Positions 1-5,752 of a stretch of DNA of 6,262 bases are shown piece after piece (the stretch's first letter is position 1; each line of letters opens with the position of its first letter). The notes beneath the pieces are model-generated. The model was not told where the DNA came from. It saw only the letters and a program-made list of their open reading frames with translations, and did no database searches. A program made the position numbers and the translations under genes. Origin of the DNA: JAMXLO01 sp041487355 (GTDB lineage Bacteria; Pseudomonadota; Alphaproteobacteria; Acetobacterales; Acetobacteraceae); NCBI GenBank assembly GCA_041487355.1, contig JBGPND010000268.1, forward strand, positions 1 through 6,262, read 5' to 3'.

Positions 1-55
1 CCCGCTTCGCGGGAGAGGGGGCGCTGAACTCCCTCTCCCGCGAAGCGGGGGAGGG
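1..55. repeat. REP-like inverted repeat doublet downstream of the lipoprotein gene
   Basis: Bases 1-19 and 31-49 are perfect reverse complements (19 bp) around an 11-nt loop. The right-hand unit can also fold alone: 31-41 pairs with 45-55 through a GAA loop, with one T-G position at 36/50. This means two inverted copies of a short palindromic unit, as in REP/BIME-type intergenic repeats, with the left copy probably running past the window edge. It lies 14 nt beyond the stop of the last gene, so the transcript could form a strong hairpin there and be terminated or protected from 3' decay. No T-tract is visible, so calling it an intrinsic terminator would be inference. The dispersed-repeat interpretation rests on its form and on familiarity with similar GC-rich repeats, not on a search. 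Confidence 0.75.
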
Positions 56-69
56 TTGGGGTGGGGGTC

Positions 70-453
70 TTACGGCCGTTTGGTGATGGTGAAATGCAAG
101 CCGCAGTCGCCATCGGTGACGTCGCCTTCGATCTTCCGGCCGGTCTGCTTGCCGACCAACGTGATGCGTTCGGCGCCGCCCGAGATCGTGCCGTCCGGGG
201 CGATCGTCGCATCGACCCAGGTCTTCCCGTCCCAGCGGAACTGGAACGCGCTGTCGATGACCTCGATGCGCACCAGACCAGGATGCGGACAGGTCCGCCT
301 CTCGGCCTGAAAGCGCGTGCTGGTGCCGCGATACTCGCCGTCGATCGTCTCCGGCGGCTTGGGGGGTGGTGCGGGAGGTGGAGGCGGAGGCGAAGCGCAG
401 GCCGCGAGGGCGGCAAAAAGGGCCGCGAGAAGGCCCGCACGGATGGTATTCAT
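70..453 (-). CDS. small proline-rich putative lipoprotein, function unknown
   Basis: The product has 127 residues. The N-terminus is a lipoprotein signal: Arg5, a hydrophobic stretch at 6-18 and a lipobox Leu-Ala-Ala-Cys with the lipidated Cys at 19. Then comes a proline-rich linker (about 22-34), which may reach away from the membrane. The rest (about 36-127) looks like a compact, mostly beta domain with two cysteines, Cys55 and Cys117, that could form a disulfide in the periplasm; it also has several Gly/Asp turns and the pair Trp74/Trp79. I do not recognise the domain family. The ATG is supported by a good Shine-Dalgarno AGGAG at 458-462, inside the 15-nt gap after the carboxypeptidase stop, so the gene is probably cotranscribed with it. 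The residue after the Cys is Ala, so outer-membrane sorting is more likely than inner-membrane retention, although that rule is not proven for this group. Confidence 0.8.
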   Translation of the reverse strand: MNTIRAGLLAALFAALAACASPPPPPPAPPPKPPETIDGEYRGTSTRFQAERRTCPHPGLVRIEVIDSAFQFRWDGKTWVDATIAPDGTISGGAERITLVGKQTGRKIEGDVTDGDCGLHFTITKRP

Positions 454-457
454 TGCT

Positions 458-462
458 CTCCT
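458..462 (-). promoter_or_regulatory. ribosome binding site of the lipoprotein gene
   Basis: AGGAG reads on the minus strand 4 nt before the ATG at 453-451. It lies between the carboxypeptidase stop (471-469) and the lipoprotein start. It is the clearest Shine-Dalgarno in the window and fixes that start codon. Confidence 0.7.
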
Positions 463-468
463 GGCCGG

Positions 469-1956
469 CTATTGCAGATACCGCGCCTTCAGGTGCCGCT
501 CGAAATCCGACGGATCCAGCGGCTTGCCTGTCGCCTCCTGCAGCAGAGGGTTGAATTCCAGAAGGCTGCCCTTGCCATGGACCTTCGCCCGCAGCCAGCC
601 GAGGAGAGGCGACAGGTCGCCTTCACCCAGCGCGGCCTCCAGGCCCGGAACATCGCGGCGGGAAGCCGCCATCAATTGCGCGGCCGCCATCGCGCCCAGC
701 GTGTAGCTCGGGAAATAGCCGAACGCTCCGTCATACCAATGGATGTCCTGCAGACAGCCGCGCGCGTCGTCCGGCGGCACCATGCCGAGCAGAGAGTGGA
801 ACCCCTCGTTCCATGCCCCCGGCAGCTCCGCCACCGCCAGGGCTCCCCCGATCAGCGCCTGCTCGAGCCGGAACCGCAGGATGACATGCGCCGGATAGGT
901 CATCTCGTCGGCATCCACGCGGATGAAGCCGCGCTCGATCCGACGCCAGAGCCGCGCCAGATTTTCCGGCCGGTATGGCGCCGGATCGCCACCGAAGGCC
1001 ACGTGCAACTGCGGACCCAGCCAGGCCAGGAAAGCGTCCGAGCGGCAGGCCTGCATCTCGACGATGAGCGACTGGCTTTCATGGGTCGCCATGCCGGCGG
1101 CCTCGCCCACCGGCTGCCGCGCATAGGGGGCGGGCAGGCCCCGCTCGTAAAGCGCGTGCCCGGTCTCGTGCACCACGGCGAGCACGGCCTGCGTGAAGTC
1201 GGCTGCGTCGTAGCGCGACGTAATGCGCACATCGGTGGGCGTGCCGCCGGAGAACGGATGGGCCGAACGATCCAGCCTTGCATGGGTGAAATCCAGGCCC
1301 AGCCGCTCGGAAAGACGCCGGCACAGGGCCTCCTGCACCGCGACAGGGAACGGGCCCTCGGGCCGCACCGGTGCCGGATTGCGGGCCTGCCGCTCTTCCA
1401 CCTGCGGCAACGCCCGGCGCAGGAACGCCTCATATTCGGCGAACACCGGGGTGATGTCGGCCACGCGCATGCCGCGCTGGAAGCCATCCATCAGCGAGTC
1501 ATACGGGCTGAGGCCCAGCGCCGGCGCCAGCGCGGCCGCCGCTTCACGCGCCAGACGCACCACCTCCTCGAGATGCGGCCGCACCAGCGCGAAATCCGAG
1601 TGGCGCCGCGCCTCGCGCCACACCTTCTCGCAGGCCGAATTGGCGCGTGCCTGCGCTTCGACCAGATCGGGCGGCATCGCCGTCGCGCGCGTATAGGTAT
1701 GGCGCATGAGACGGAGGTTGGCGGCCCGCCAGGGGTCGGGCTCCGCCGCGGTTTCCGCTGCGGCCAAATCGTCGCCCACTACCGGTGCGACGAGCAGCGA
1801 ATGCGACATGCCGGCCAGCACGGCAAGCTGGTCGCCTCGCGCCGCGCCGCCGCCGGGCGGCATCATCGTCGCGGCGTCCCAGCTCAGCACCGAGGATGCC
1901 TCGCCGATCGTTGCTATGCGGGCGAAGCGGGCGGCCAGTCGGTCATAGGCGGTCAT
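469..1956 (-). CDS. M32 family (Taq-type) zinc metallocarboxypeptidase
   Basis: This is a cytoplasmic metallopeptidase expected to remove C-terminal residues one at a time from peptides. It has 495 residues, full length for family M32 (about 500), and no signal peptide. All five family signatures are visible: DVRIT at 242-246, the zinc site HETGH at 263-267 (His263 and His267 ligands, Glu264 catalytic), HESQ at 292-295 (Glu293, 26 residues after the second His, expected third ligand), IRVDAD at 345-350, and GCLQDIHW at 400-407. The remainder is helical, as the family is. The ATG overlaps the SURF1 stop (shared ATGA, 1953-1956), and AAGGAAGG 10 nt upstream (1967-1974) can act as the ribosome binding site, so translation is probably coupled to SURF1. 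Its presence in a cytochrome oxidase operon is not explained by its chemistry. General peptide turnover is the likely role. Confidence 0.96.
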   Translation of the reverse strand: MTAYDRLAARFARIATIGEASSVLSWDAATMMPPGGGAARGDQLAVLAGMSHSLLVAPVVGDDLAAAETAAEPDPWRAANLRLMRHTYTRATAMPPDLVEAQARANSACEKVWREARRHSDFALVRPHLEEVVRLAREAAAALAPALGLSPYDSLMDGFQRGMRVADITPVFAEYEAFLRRALPQVEERQARNPAPVRPEGPFPVAVQEALCRRLSERLGLDFTHARLDRSAHPFSGGTPTDVRITSRYDAADFTQAVLAVVHETGHALYERGLPAPYARQPVGEAAGMATHESQSLIVEMQACRSDAFLAWLGPQLHVAFGGDPAPYRPENLARLWRRIERGFIRVDADEMTYPAHVILRFRLEQALIGGALAVAELPGAWNEGFHSLLGMVPPDDARGCLQDIHWYDGAFGYFPSYTLGAMAAAQLMAASRRDVPGLEAALGEGDLSPLLGWLRAKVHGKGSLLEFNPLLQEATGKPLDPSDFERHLKARYLQ

Positions 1957-2645
1957 GCGATCAGCGCCTTCCTTGCCCAGAGAACAAAGATCACCACGAG
2001 AGCGAAAGCCAAGCCATACCAGGTGATCGCATAGGACAGATGGTTGTTCGGCGGCCGCGGCAAATGCCGTGCCGGATCGGGATAGCGTTCCGGCGGTGCC
2101 GGCCCCATAGCCACCAGGATGAACGGAGCCACCCGGTGGAGGCCGAGTGCCGCGCCGATGGCGGCCGGATCCAGCGTGTAGAACTGCCGGGTCGCGGGAT
2201 TGTCCCTGGCGCTGAACAGCCCCGGCGTGTCGCCAGTCCGTACATAGCCTTCCAGCGCCACCTCGCCGTTCGGCAGCGCGATCGCGCGCGGACGCGAGTC
2301 CGGCACCCAGCCGCGGTCGACCAGGACGGTATCGCCATCCTTGCGTTCCAGCGGGACGATCAGTTGCGTACCAAGCTGCGGACCGCCCGACGTGTCACGC
2401 ACCTCGGCCCCGTACGACGCTGACAGATCGTCGCGCAGCCGCCCGGTCACCTGCACCTTGGCGAAAGGATCGGGCTCCGCCGGCAGCGGCACGGCAGGCG
2501 CCGCCTCGCCGCGCGCGATCTGCGCCAGCAACCCTTGCTTCCAATGCAAACGCTCGATCTGCCAGGTGCCAAGCCCCAGCAGCGCCGCCAGCATTACCGC
2601 CGCCATCACGCCGGGCCAAAGCAGCCGGCGCAGCCTGCCGATCAC
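1953..2645 (-). CDS. SURF1 family cytochrome c oxidase assembly protein
   Basis: SURF1 (Shy1) proteins assist cytochrome oxidase biogenesis, in bacteria by binding heme a and helping its insertion into subunit I. With the start chosen here the protein has 230 residues, normal for bacterial SURF1. It has two membrane segments, about 9-27 and 206-225, flanking a periplasmic domain. Family marks are GTWQIERLHWK at 26-36, the LVDRGWVP motif in the middle, and PNNHLSYAITWYGLA at 199-213 entering the second helix. The start is GTG at 2645-2643, whose bases overlap the DUF983 stop TGA (GTGA). An in-frame ATG further upstream (2747) would bury over 100 nt in DUF983 and add 34 unconserved-looking, charged residues, so I rejected it. 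Translational coupling to DUF983 is likely. Confidence 0.95.
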   Translation of the reverse strand: MIGRLRRLLWPGVMAAVMLAALLGLGTWQIERLHWKQGLLAQIARGEAAPAVPLPAEPDPFAKVQVTGRLRDDLSASYGAEVRDTSGGPQLGTQLIVPLERKDGDTVLVDRGWVPDSRPRAIALPNGEVALEGYVRTGDTPGLFSARDNPATRQFYTLDPAAIGAALGLHRVAPFILVAMGPAPPERYPDPARHLPRPPNNHLSYAITWYGLAFALVVIFVLWARKALIA

Positions 2646-3001
2646 AACCCCATCTCGGTGGACCGATGACGGAACTGCAGCGCCACAAGGGCCGCCTTCG
2701 CCGGGCGCATCATCAGGACGGCGAGCGGCACCGTCACCACCGGCCACAGGATGGCGTGCAGCCAGAGCGGCGGGGAAAAGCGGAACTCCACCCAGAAGGC
2801 CAGCCCCACCACGATGGCGCCGAGCAGCAGGACCACACCGACCGCGGCTCCGTCGCCGGCATCATGGGCACGCAGGTCGAGGCCGCACACATCGCACTTG
2901 TCGCGCACTTCCAGGAGATTGCGGAACAGCCGTCCTTGTCCGCAGCGCGGGCAGCGGCAGGCCAGCGCCACGTGCAGGAGCGAAGCGGCTTGCTGCGCCA
3001 C
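2642..3001 (-). CDS. DUF983 zinc-ribbon-like membrane protein of the cox operon
   Basis: The product has 119 residues and is of the DUF983 family, recurrent between ctaE and SURF1 in alphaproteobacterial oxidase operons. The cytoplasmic N-terminus carries two CxxC pairs, CPRC (Cys17, Cys20) and CDVC (Cys36, Cys39), with an extra Cys15, which looks like a zinc ribbon. A family-typical AHDAGDGAA stretch follows at 45-53, then two membrane helices at about 53-70 and 79-98 and a basic tail. No function is established; its position suggests oxidase maturation, possibly metal handling (inference). The start is GTG at 3001-2999, 11 nt after the ctaE stop, preceded by GCGGGGA as a weak ribosome binding site. 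A GTG at residue 11 is possible but would sit very close to the first CxxC. The same frame stays open far back into ctaE, which could mislead gene callers into a much longer model. Confidence 0.88.
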   Translation of the reverse strand: MAQQAASLLHVALACRCPRCGQGRLFRNLLEVRDKCDVCGLDLRAHDAGDGAAVGVVLLLGAIVVGLAFWVEFRFSPPLWLHAILWPVVTVPLAVLMMRPAKAALVALQFRHRSTEMGL

Positions 3002-3012
3002 CGATCCCCGCG

Positions 3013-3864
3013 TCAGTGCGCCGCAACCACCGGGCTGGCGGCCCACCAGTAGATGCAGGTGAACAGGAACAGCCAGACCACGTCGACGAAATGCCAGTAC
3101 CAGGCTGCCGCCTCGAAGCCGAAATGCCGCTCCGGCGTGAAGTGGCCGGCACGCGCGCGGAAGAAGCAGACGATCAGGAAGCAGGTGCCGACGATGACAT
3201 GGAAGCCGTGGAAGCCGGTGGCCAGGAAGAATGTGGACGGATAGATCCCGCCGCCGACGAACTTGAACGGCGCGTCGGAATATTCGATCGCCTGGCACAT
3301 CGTGAAGCTGAGGCCGAGCAGGATGGTGAGGCCAAGCCCGGTCACCAAGGTCTTCTTGTCGTTCTCCAGCAGGCCGTGATGCGCCCAGGTGATCGTGGTG
3401 CCCGACAGCAGCAGGATCATCGTGTTGAGGAACGGGATGTGGAACGGATCGAAGGTGTGGATGGTCGATGGCGGCCACACCAGCTCGCCATTGCCCTGCA
3501 CGTCGGGGAACAAGGCGAAATTGAAGAACGCCCAGAAGAAGCCGACGAAGAACATCACCTCGCTGGTGATGAAGAACAGCATGCCGTAGCGCAGGCCGAG
3601 CCGCACCATGGGCGTGTGCATCCCGGGCGTGCGGCTTTCGCGGATCACGTCGCGCCACCAGAAGAACATGGTGCCGAGCACGACCACCGCGCCGGCAACC
3701 AGCGTGATGTAGCTGCCGAAATGCGCGGCGAAGATGATGCCCAGCACGGTCAGCAGGCCGCCGATCGCACCGACGATCGGCCACGGGCTGGGATCGACCA
3801 GATGGTAAGGCTGTTTGAGGCCCGAACTCTCGACAGTCGTGGTGCCGTGCGCGTCGCTGCTCAT
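3013..3864 (-). CDS. ctaE: cytochrome c oxidase subunit III (aa3-type)
   Basis: Subunit III is an integral core subunit of the aa3 oxidase. It stabilises subunit I and the proton uptake path and carries no redox metal. The protein has 283 residues with seven predicted helices, roughly 27-47, 51-70, 91-115, 143-163, 172-192, 209-235 and 254-275. Diagnostic stretches are SEVMFFVGFFWAFF at 101-114, including Glu102, which matches the DCCD-reactive Glu of mitochondrial subunit III; WPPSTIHTFDPF at 130-141; ATGFHGFHVIVGT at 215-227; and AAWYWHFVDVVWLFLF at 253-268. The ATG at 3864-3862 has only a weak upstream GGAATGGG, but the N-terminal length fits the family. It lies 75 nt after ctaG and 11 nt before DUF983. 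It appears intact, with no missing motif. Confidence 0.98.
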   Translation of the reverse strand: MSSDAHGTTTVESSGLKQPYHLVDPSPWPIVGAIGGLLTVLGIIFAAHFGSYITLVAGAVVVLGTMFFWWRDVIRESRTPGMHTPMVRLGLRYGMLFFITSEVMFFVGFFWAFFNFALFPDVQGNGELVWPPSTIHTFDPFHIPFLNTMILLLSGTTITWAHHGLLENDKKTLVTGLGLTILLGLSFTMCQAIEYSDAPFKFVGGGIYPSTFFLATGFHGFHVIVGTCFLIVCFFRARAGHFTPERHFGFEAAAWYWHFVDVVWLFLFTCIYWWAASPVVAAH

Positions 3865-3939
3865 GCCGAACCCATTCCAGTTTTGCCGAGGAATCTGCCC
3901 CGAAACGGCTGCCGCATCATCCCCAAATCGCCCGCATGT

Positions 3940-4533
3940 TCAAGGGGTCTGCCGCGACAGCGGACCGACATGCGGACCGGCCTGCGCCAGCGCGCCGGCC
4001 TTCGCCGCATCATCGAGCGTGCGGAAGAACGTATAGGAGAGCGTGATCGTGTGGATATCCGCCGTGTTCGGGTCCTTGGCGATCTCGGGATCGACCCAGA
4101 AGCTCAGCGGGAACTGCATCTGCTGGCCGGCGGCGAGTGTCTGCTGGTTGAAGCAGAAGCAGGCGGTCTTGTGGAAATACTTGCCCGCGGTGTCGGGCGT
4201 GACGTTGTACAGCGCCACGCCGGTGACCGGTGTGCTGGCCAGGTTGCGCGCCGTGTAGAAGGCGAGCTGCTCCTCGCCGAGCGGCTGGCGGACTTCCTCC
4301 TGCTCCGGACTGAAGTCCCATGGCAGGTTGGGATTCGTGTTGGCATTGAAGCGGACGGTGATGAGCTGACGCGTCGCGCCGGGAGCGACCGAGGCGCCGA
4401 TCTGCGGTGTGCCGGCATAGCCGGTGGCGGCGCAAAACAGGCGATACAGCGGCACGGCGGCAAACGAGATGCCGACCATGGCGACTGCGACCGCGGCAAG
4501 CGTGATGCCGAATGTGCGATTGTTCACACGCAT
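3940..4533 (-). CDS. ctaG: COX11/CtaG copper chaperone for the CuB site
   Basis: This membrane-anchored copper chaperone delivers Cu(I) to the CuB centre of subunit I. It has 197 residues: one N-terminal membrane helix (about 8-30) followed by a periplasmic immunoglobulin-like domain. The copper motif CFCFNQQTL is at 125-133 with Cys125 and Cys127, and the third conserved cysteine Cys34 sits just after the helix in RLFCAATGY. WVDPEI at 146-151 and the LSYTFF strand at 165-170 are also family-typical. The ATG is at 4533-4531 with only a weak GGTAAG before it, and a 36-bp perfect stem begins 10 nt upstream, which may affect initiation. This is the COX11-type CtaG, unrelated to the Bacillus multi-spanning CtaG. 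Confidence 0.97.
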   Translation of the reverse strand: MRVNNRTFGITLAAVAVAMVGISFAAVPLYRLFCAATGYAGTPQIGASVAPGATRQLITVRFNANTNPNLPWDFSPEQEEVRQPLGEEQLAFYTARNLASTPVTGVALYNVTPDTAGKYFHKTACFCFNQQTLAAGQQMQFPLSFWVDPEIAKDPNTADIHTITLSYTFFRTLDDAAKAGALAQAGPHVGPLSRQTP

Positions 4534-4543
4534 GGACTTACCG

Positions 4544-4635
4544 TGTCATTGCGAGGAGCGAAGCGACGCGGCAATCTCGATCCAAGTGCGCACTGACCAC
4601 GAGATTGCCGCGTCGCTTCGCTCCTCGCAATGACA
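4544..4635. repeat. 92-bp imperfect palindrome with 36-bp perfect arms between the CoxF-like gene and ctaG
   Basis: Bases 4544-4579 and 4600-4635 are perfect reverse complements (36 bp each). The 20-nt centre contains the palindrome AGTGCGCACT (4585-4594) on exactly the same axis (4589.5), separated from the arms by five mismatched positions on each side. The arm contains TCATTGCGAGGAGCGAAGCG, a string I recognise from dispersed repeats in many proteobacterial genomes, where its translation gives spurious CEERSDAA or RGAKRRGN peptides. The element fills most of the 114-nt gap: it ends 12 nt after the small gene's stop and 10 nt before the ctaG start. In the polycistronic mRNA it would form a very stable hairpin. 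No T-run follows it on the minus strand, so termination is not indicated. Mobility or a regulatory role is inference. Confidence 0.93.
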
Positions 4636-4647
4636 GTTTGGTCATCT

Positions 4648-4770
4648 CTACGACTTCGTCATCTTGACGATGGTGATGGCATAGAACAGCGCGCTGAGAG
4701 CCAGCAGCACCACCAGCATGGCCCAGTTGCGGGCCCGGCGGCGGCGCAGGTCATCCGGGTCGCGCGCCAC
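4648..4770 (-). CDS. CoxF-like 40-residue single-pass membrane protein
   Basis: This tiny protein has a strongly basic N-terminus (five arginines within residues 9-14), one membrane helix at about 16-35 and the ending FYAITIVKMTKS. That architecture and ending match the small CoxF-type proteins often annotated between ctaB and ctaG in alphaproteobacterial oxidase operons. The positive N-terminus predicts a cytoplasmic N-terminus. The start is GTG at 4770-4768, 7 nt after the ctaB stop, with GGGGTGAG spanning that stop as a plausible ribosome binding site. The frame is also open upstream inside ctaB to an ATG at 4914, but that part reads as a shadow of ctaB. The function is unknown; a role in oxidase assembly is inferred only from position. 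The gene is short and easily missed by automatic annotation. Confidence 0.82.
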   Translation of the reverse strand: MARDPDDLRRRRARNWAMLVVLLALSALFYAITIVKMTKS

Positions 4771-4777
4771 GCCGGGC

Positions 4778-5746
4778 TCACCCCGCCAGCCGATCGACGG
4801 CAAGCGCTGCGAACAGGGCAAACAGATAGAGGATGGAGTATTTGAACGCCGCCCTCGCCGGCGCATCGTTGGTCTGGCTGACGCCGGACGCATCCTGCCG
4901 GTCGGTCGCGACACGCCACACGCTCACGATGAACCCGACGCCGAGTACCATTGCGGCCAGGCCGTAGACCAAGCCAGAGAAGCCGATCAGCCACGGCGCC
5001 AAGGACAGCGGCACCAGCAGCAGCGTGTAGATCACGATCTGCCGGCGGGTCTCCCTGGCACCCGCCACCACGGGAAGCATCGGCACGCCGGCGCGCTGGT
5101 AGTCGGCATTGGCGAACAGCGCCAGCGACCAGAAATGCGGTGGCGTCCAGAAGAACACGATGGCGAACAGGATCAGCGGCAGCAGATCGACCGAACCGGT
5201 GACCGAGGCCCAGCCGATCACCGGCGGGAAGGCGCCCGCCGCACCGCCGATGACGATGTTCTGCGGCGTGCGCCGCTTCAGCCACATCGTGTAGACGAAG
5301 ACATAGAAGCCGATCGACAGCGCCAGGACCGACGCGGCGGCGAGGTTGACCGCCAGACCCATCACGATGACCGAGCCTGCCGCCAGCGTGACGCCGTAGC
5401 CGAGCGCCGCTCCCGGCTCGATGCGACCCGCGGGGATCGGCCGGTTGCGCGTTCGCCGCATCACCGCGTCGATGTCGCGGTCGTACCACATGTTGATGGC
5501 GCCGCATGCGCCGGCCGCGACCGCGATGCACAACACGGCGGTGAAGCCGAGCACTGGATGCAGATGTCCCGGTGCGATCAGCAGGCCGATCAGCCCGGTG
5601 AATACCACGAGCGACATCACCCGCGGCTTGAGCAGCGCGATCCAGTCGCTCAACTCGGCCGCCTGCGCCGGTGCCGCCGCGGGAAGCGACAGGGGGGATT
5701 GCTTCCCCCTGTCGGCAGCGACAGTTTCGGAAACCGCCTCGCTCAT
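4778..5746 (-). CDS. ctaB: protoheme IX farnesyltransferase (heme O synthase)
   Basis: This polytopic UbiA-superfamily prenyltransferase adds a farnesyl group from farnesyl diphosphate to heme b, giving heme O, the precursor of heme A. It has 322 residues. After a variable, Ala-rich N-terminal extension (1-31) the conserved part starts at LSDWIALLKPRVM (32-44). The first Asp-rich diphosphate/Mg site is NMWYDRDID (85-93), followed by RRTRNRP (97-103). Further signatures are KRRTPQNIVIGGAAGAFPP (157-175) and FFWTPPHFWSLAL (198-210). About eight to nine membrane helices are predicted. The ATG is 6 nt after the ctaD stop with no strong ribosome binding site, so translational coupling is likely. 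A 10-bp hairpin lies within codons 11-20. Heme A synthase (ctaA), the next enzyme in the pathway, is not in this window. Confidence 0.97.
   Translation of the reverse strand: MSEAVSETVAADRGKQSPLSLPAAAPAQAAELSDWIALLKPRVMSLVVFTGLIGLLIAPGHLHPVLGFTAVLCIAVAAGACGAINMWYDRDIDAVMRRTRNRPIPAGRIEPGAALGYGVTLAAGSVIVMGLAVNLAAASVLALSIGFYVFVYTMWLKRRTPQNIVIGGAAGAFPPVIGWASVTGSVDLLPLILFAIVFFWTPPHFWSLALFANADYQRAGVPMLPVVAGARETRRQIVIYTLLLVPLSLAPWLIGFSGLVYGLAAMVLGVGFIVSVWRVATDRQDASGVSQTNDAPARAAFKYSILYLFALFAALAVDRLAG
5687..5714. repeat. 10-bp perfect hairpin within the start region of ctaB
   Basis: Bases 5687-5696 (CGACAGGGGG) and 5705-5714 (CCCCCTGTCG) are perfect reverse complements around an 8-nt loop. They lie in codons 11-20 of ctaB, in the unconserved N-terminal extension. 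The stem is G/C-rich and would form in the mRNA soon after the ctaB start. It may modulate early elongation, or it may be a remnant of a small palindromic insertion; neither is shown by the sequence. Confidence 0.55.
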
Positions 5747-5752
5747 GCCGGC

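Noticed and set aside
61..2034. 657-codon open frame on the plus strand
   Set aside because: It is antisense to the lipoprotein and the M32 peptidase, which carry full family motifs. Its product is a low-complexity Arg/Gly/His-rich shadow typical of GC-rich DNA.
1953..2747. ATG start at 2747 for SURF1
   Set aside because: It would overlap DUF983 by more than 100 nt and add a non-family extension. The GTG at 2645 gives normal length and a GTGA junction.
2642..3784. 380-codon minus-strand model with DUF983 at its C-terminus
   Set aside because: The first 261 codons overlap ctaE in another frame and read as a His/Arg-rich shadow. Only the last 119 codons, from the GTG at 3001, are real.
3865..3939. 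possible internal promoter in the 75-nt ctaG-ctaE gap (TTGAAC, 17 nt, ATGATG on the minus strand)
   Set aside because: The -10 match is poor and the pattern is easily found by chance; no other promoter element or clear hairpin is visible in the gap.
2341..4596. 751-codon open frame on the plus strand
   Set aside because: It runs antisense through SURF1, DUF983, ctaE and ctaG and ends in the palindromic repeat; no recognisable domain.
4424..4633. short plus-strand frame containing a CHCEERSDAA-type peptide
   Set aside because: This is the well-known false translation of the dispersed palindromic repeat, not a protein.
4544..4635. intrinsic terminator between the CoxF-like gene and ctaG
   Set aside because: The hairpin is very strong but no T-run follows on the minus strand, and the downstream genes belong to the same oxidase pathway, so termination is not supported.
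4648..4914. 88-codon ATG version of the CoxF-like gene
   Set aside because: Its first 48 codons lie inside ctaB and look like an Arg/Pro-rich shadow; the recognisable protein begins at the GTG at 4770.
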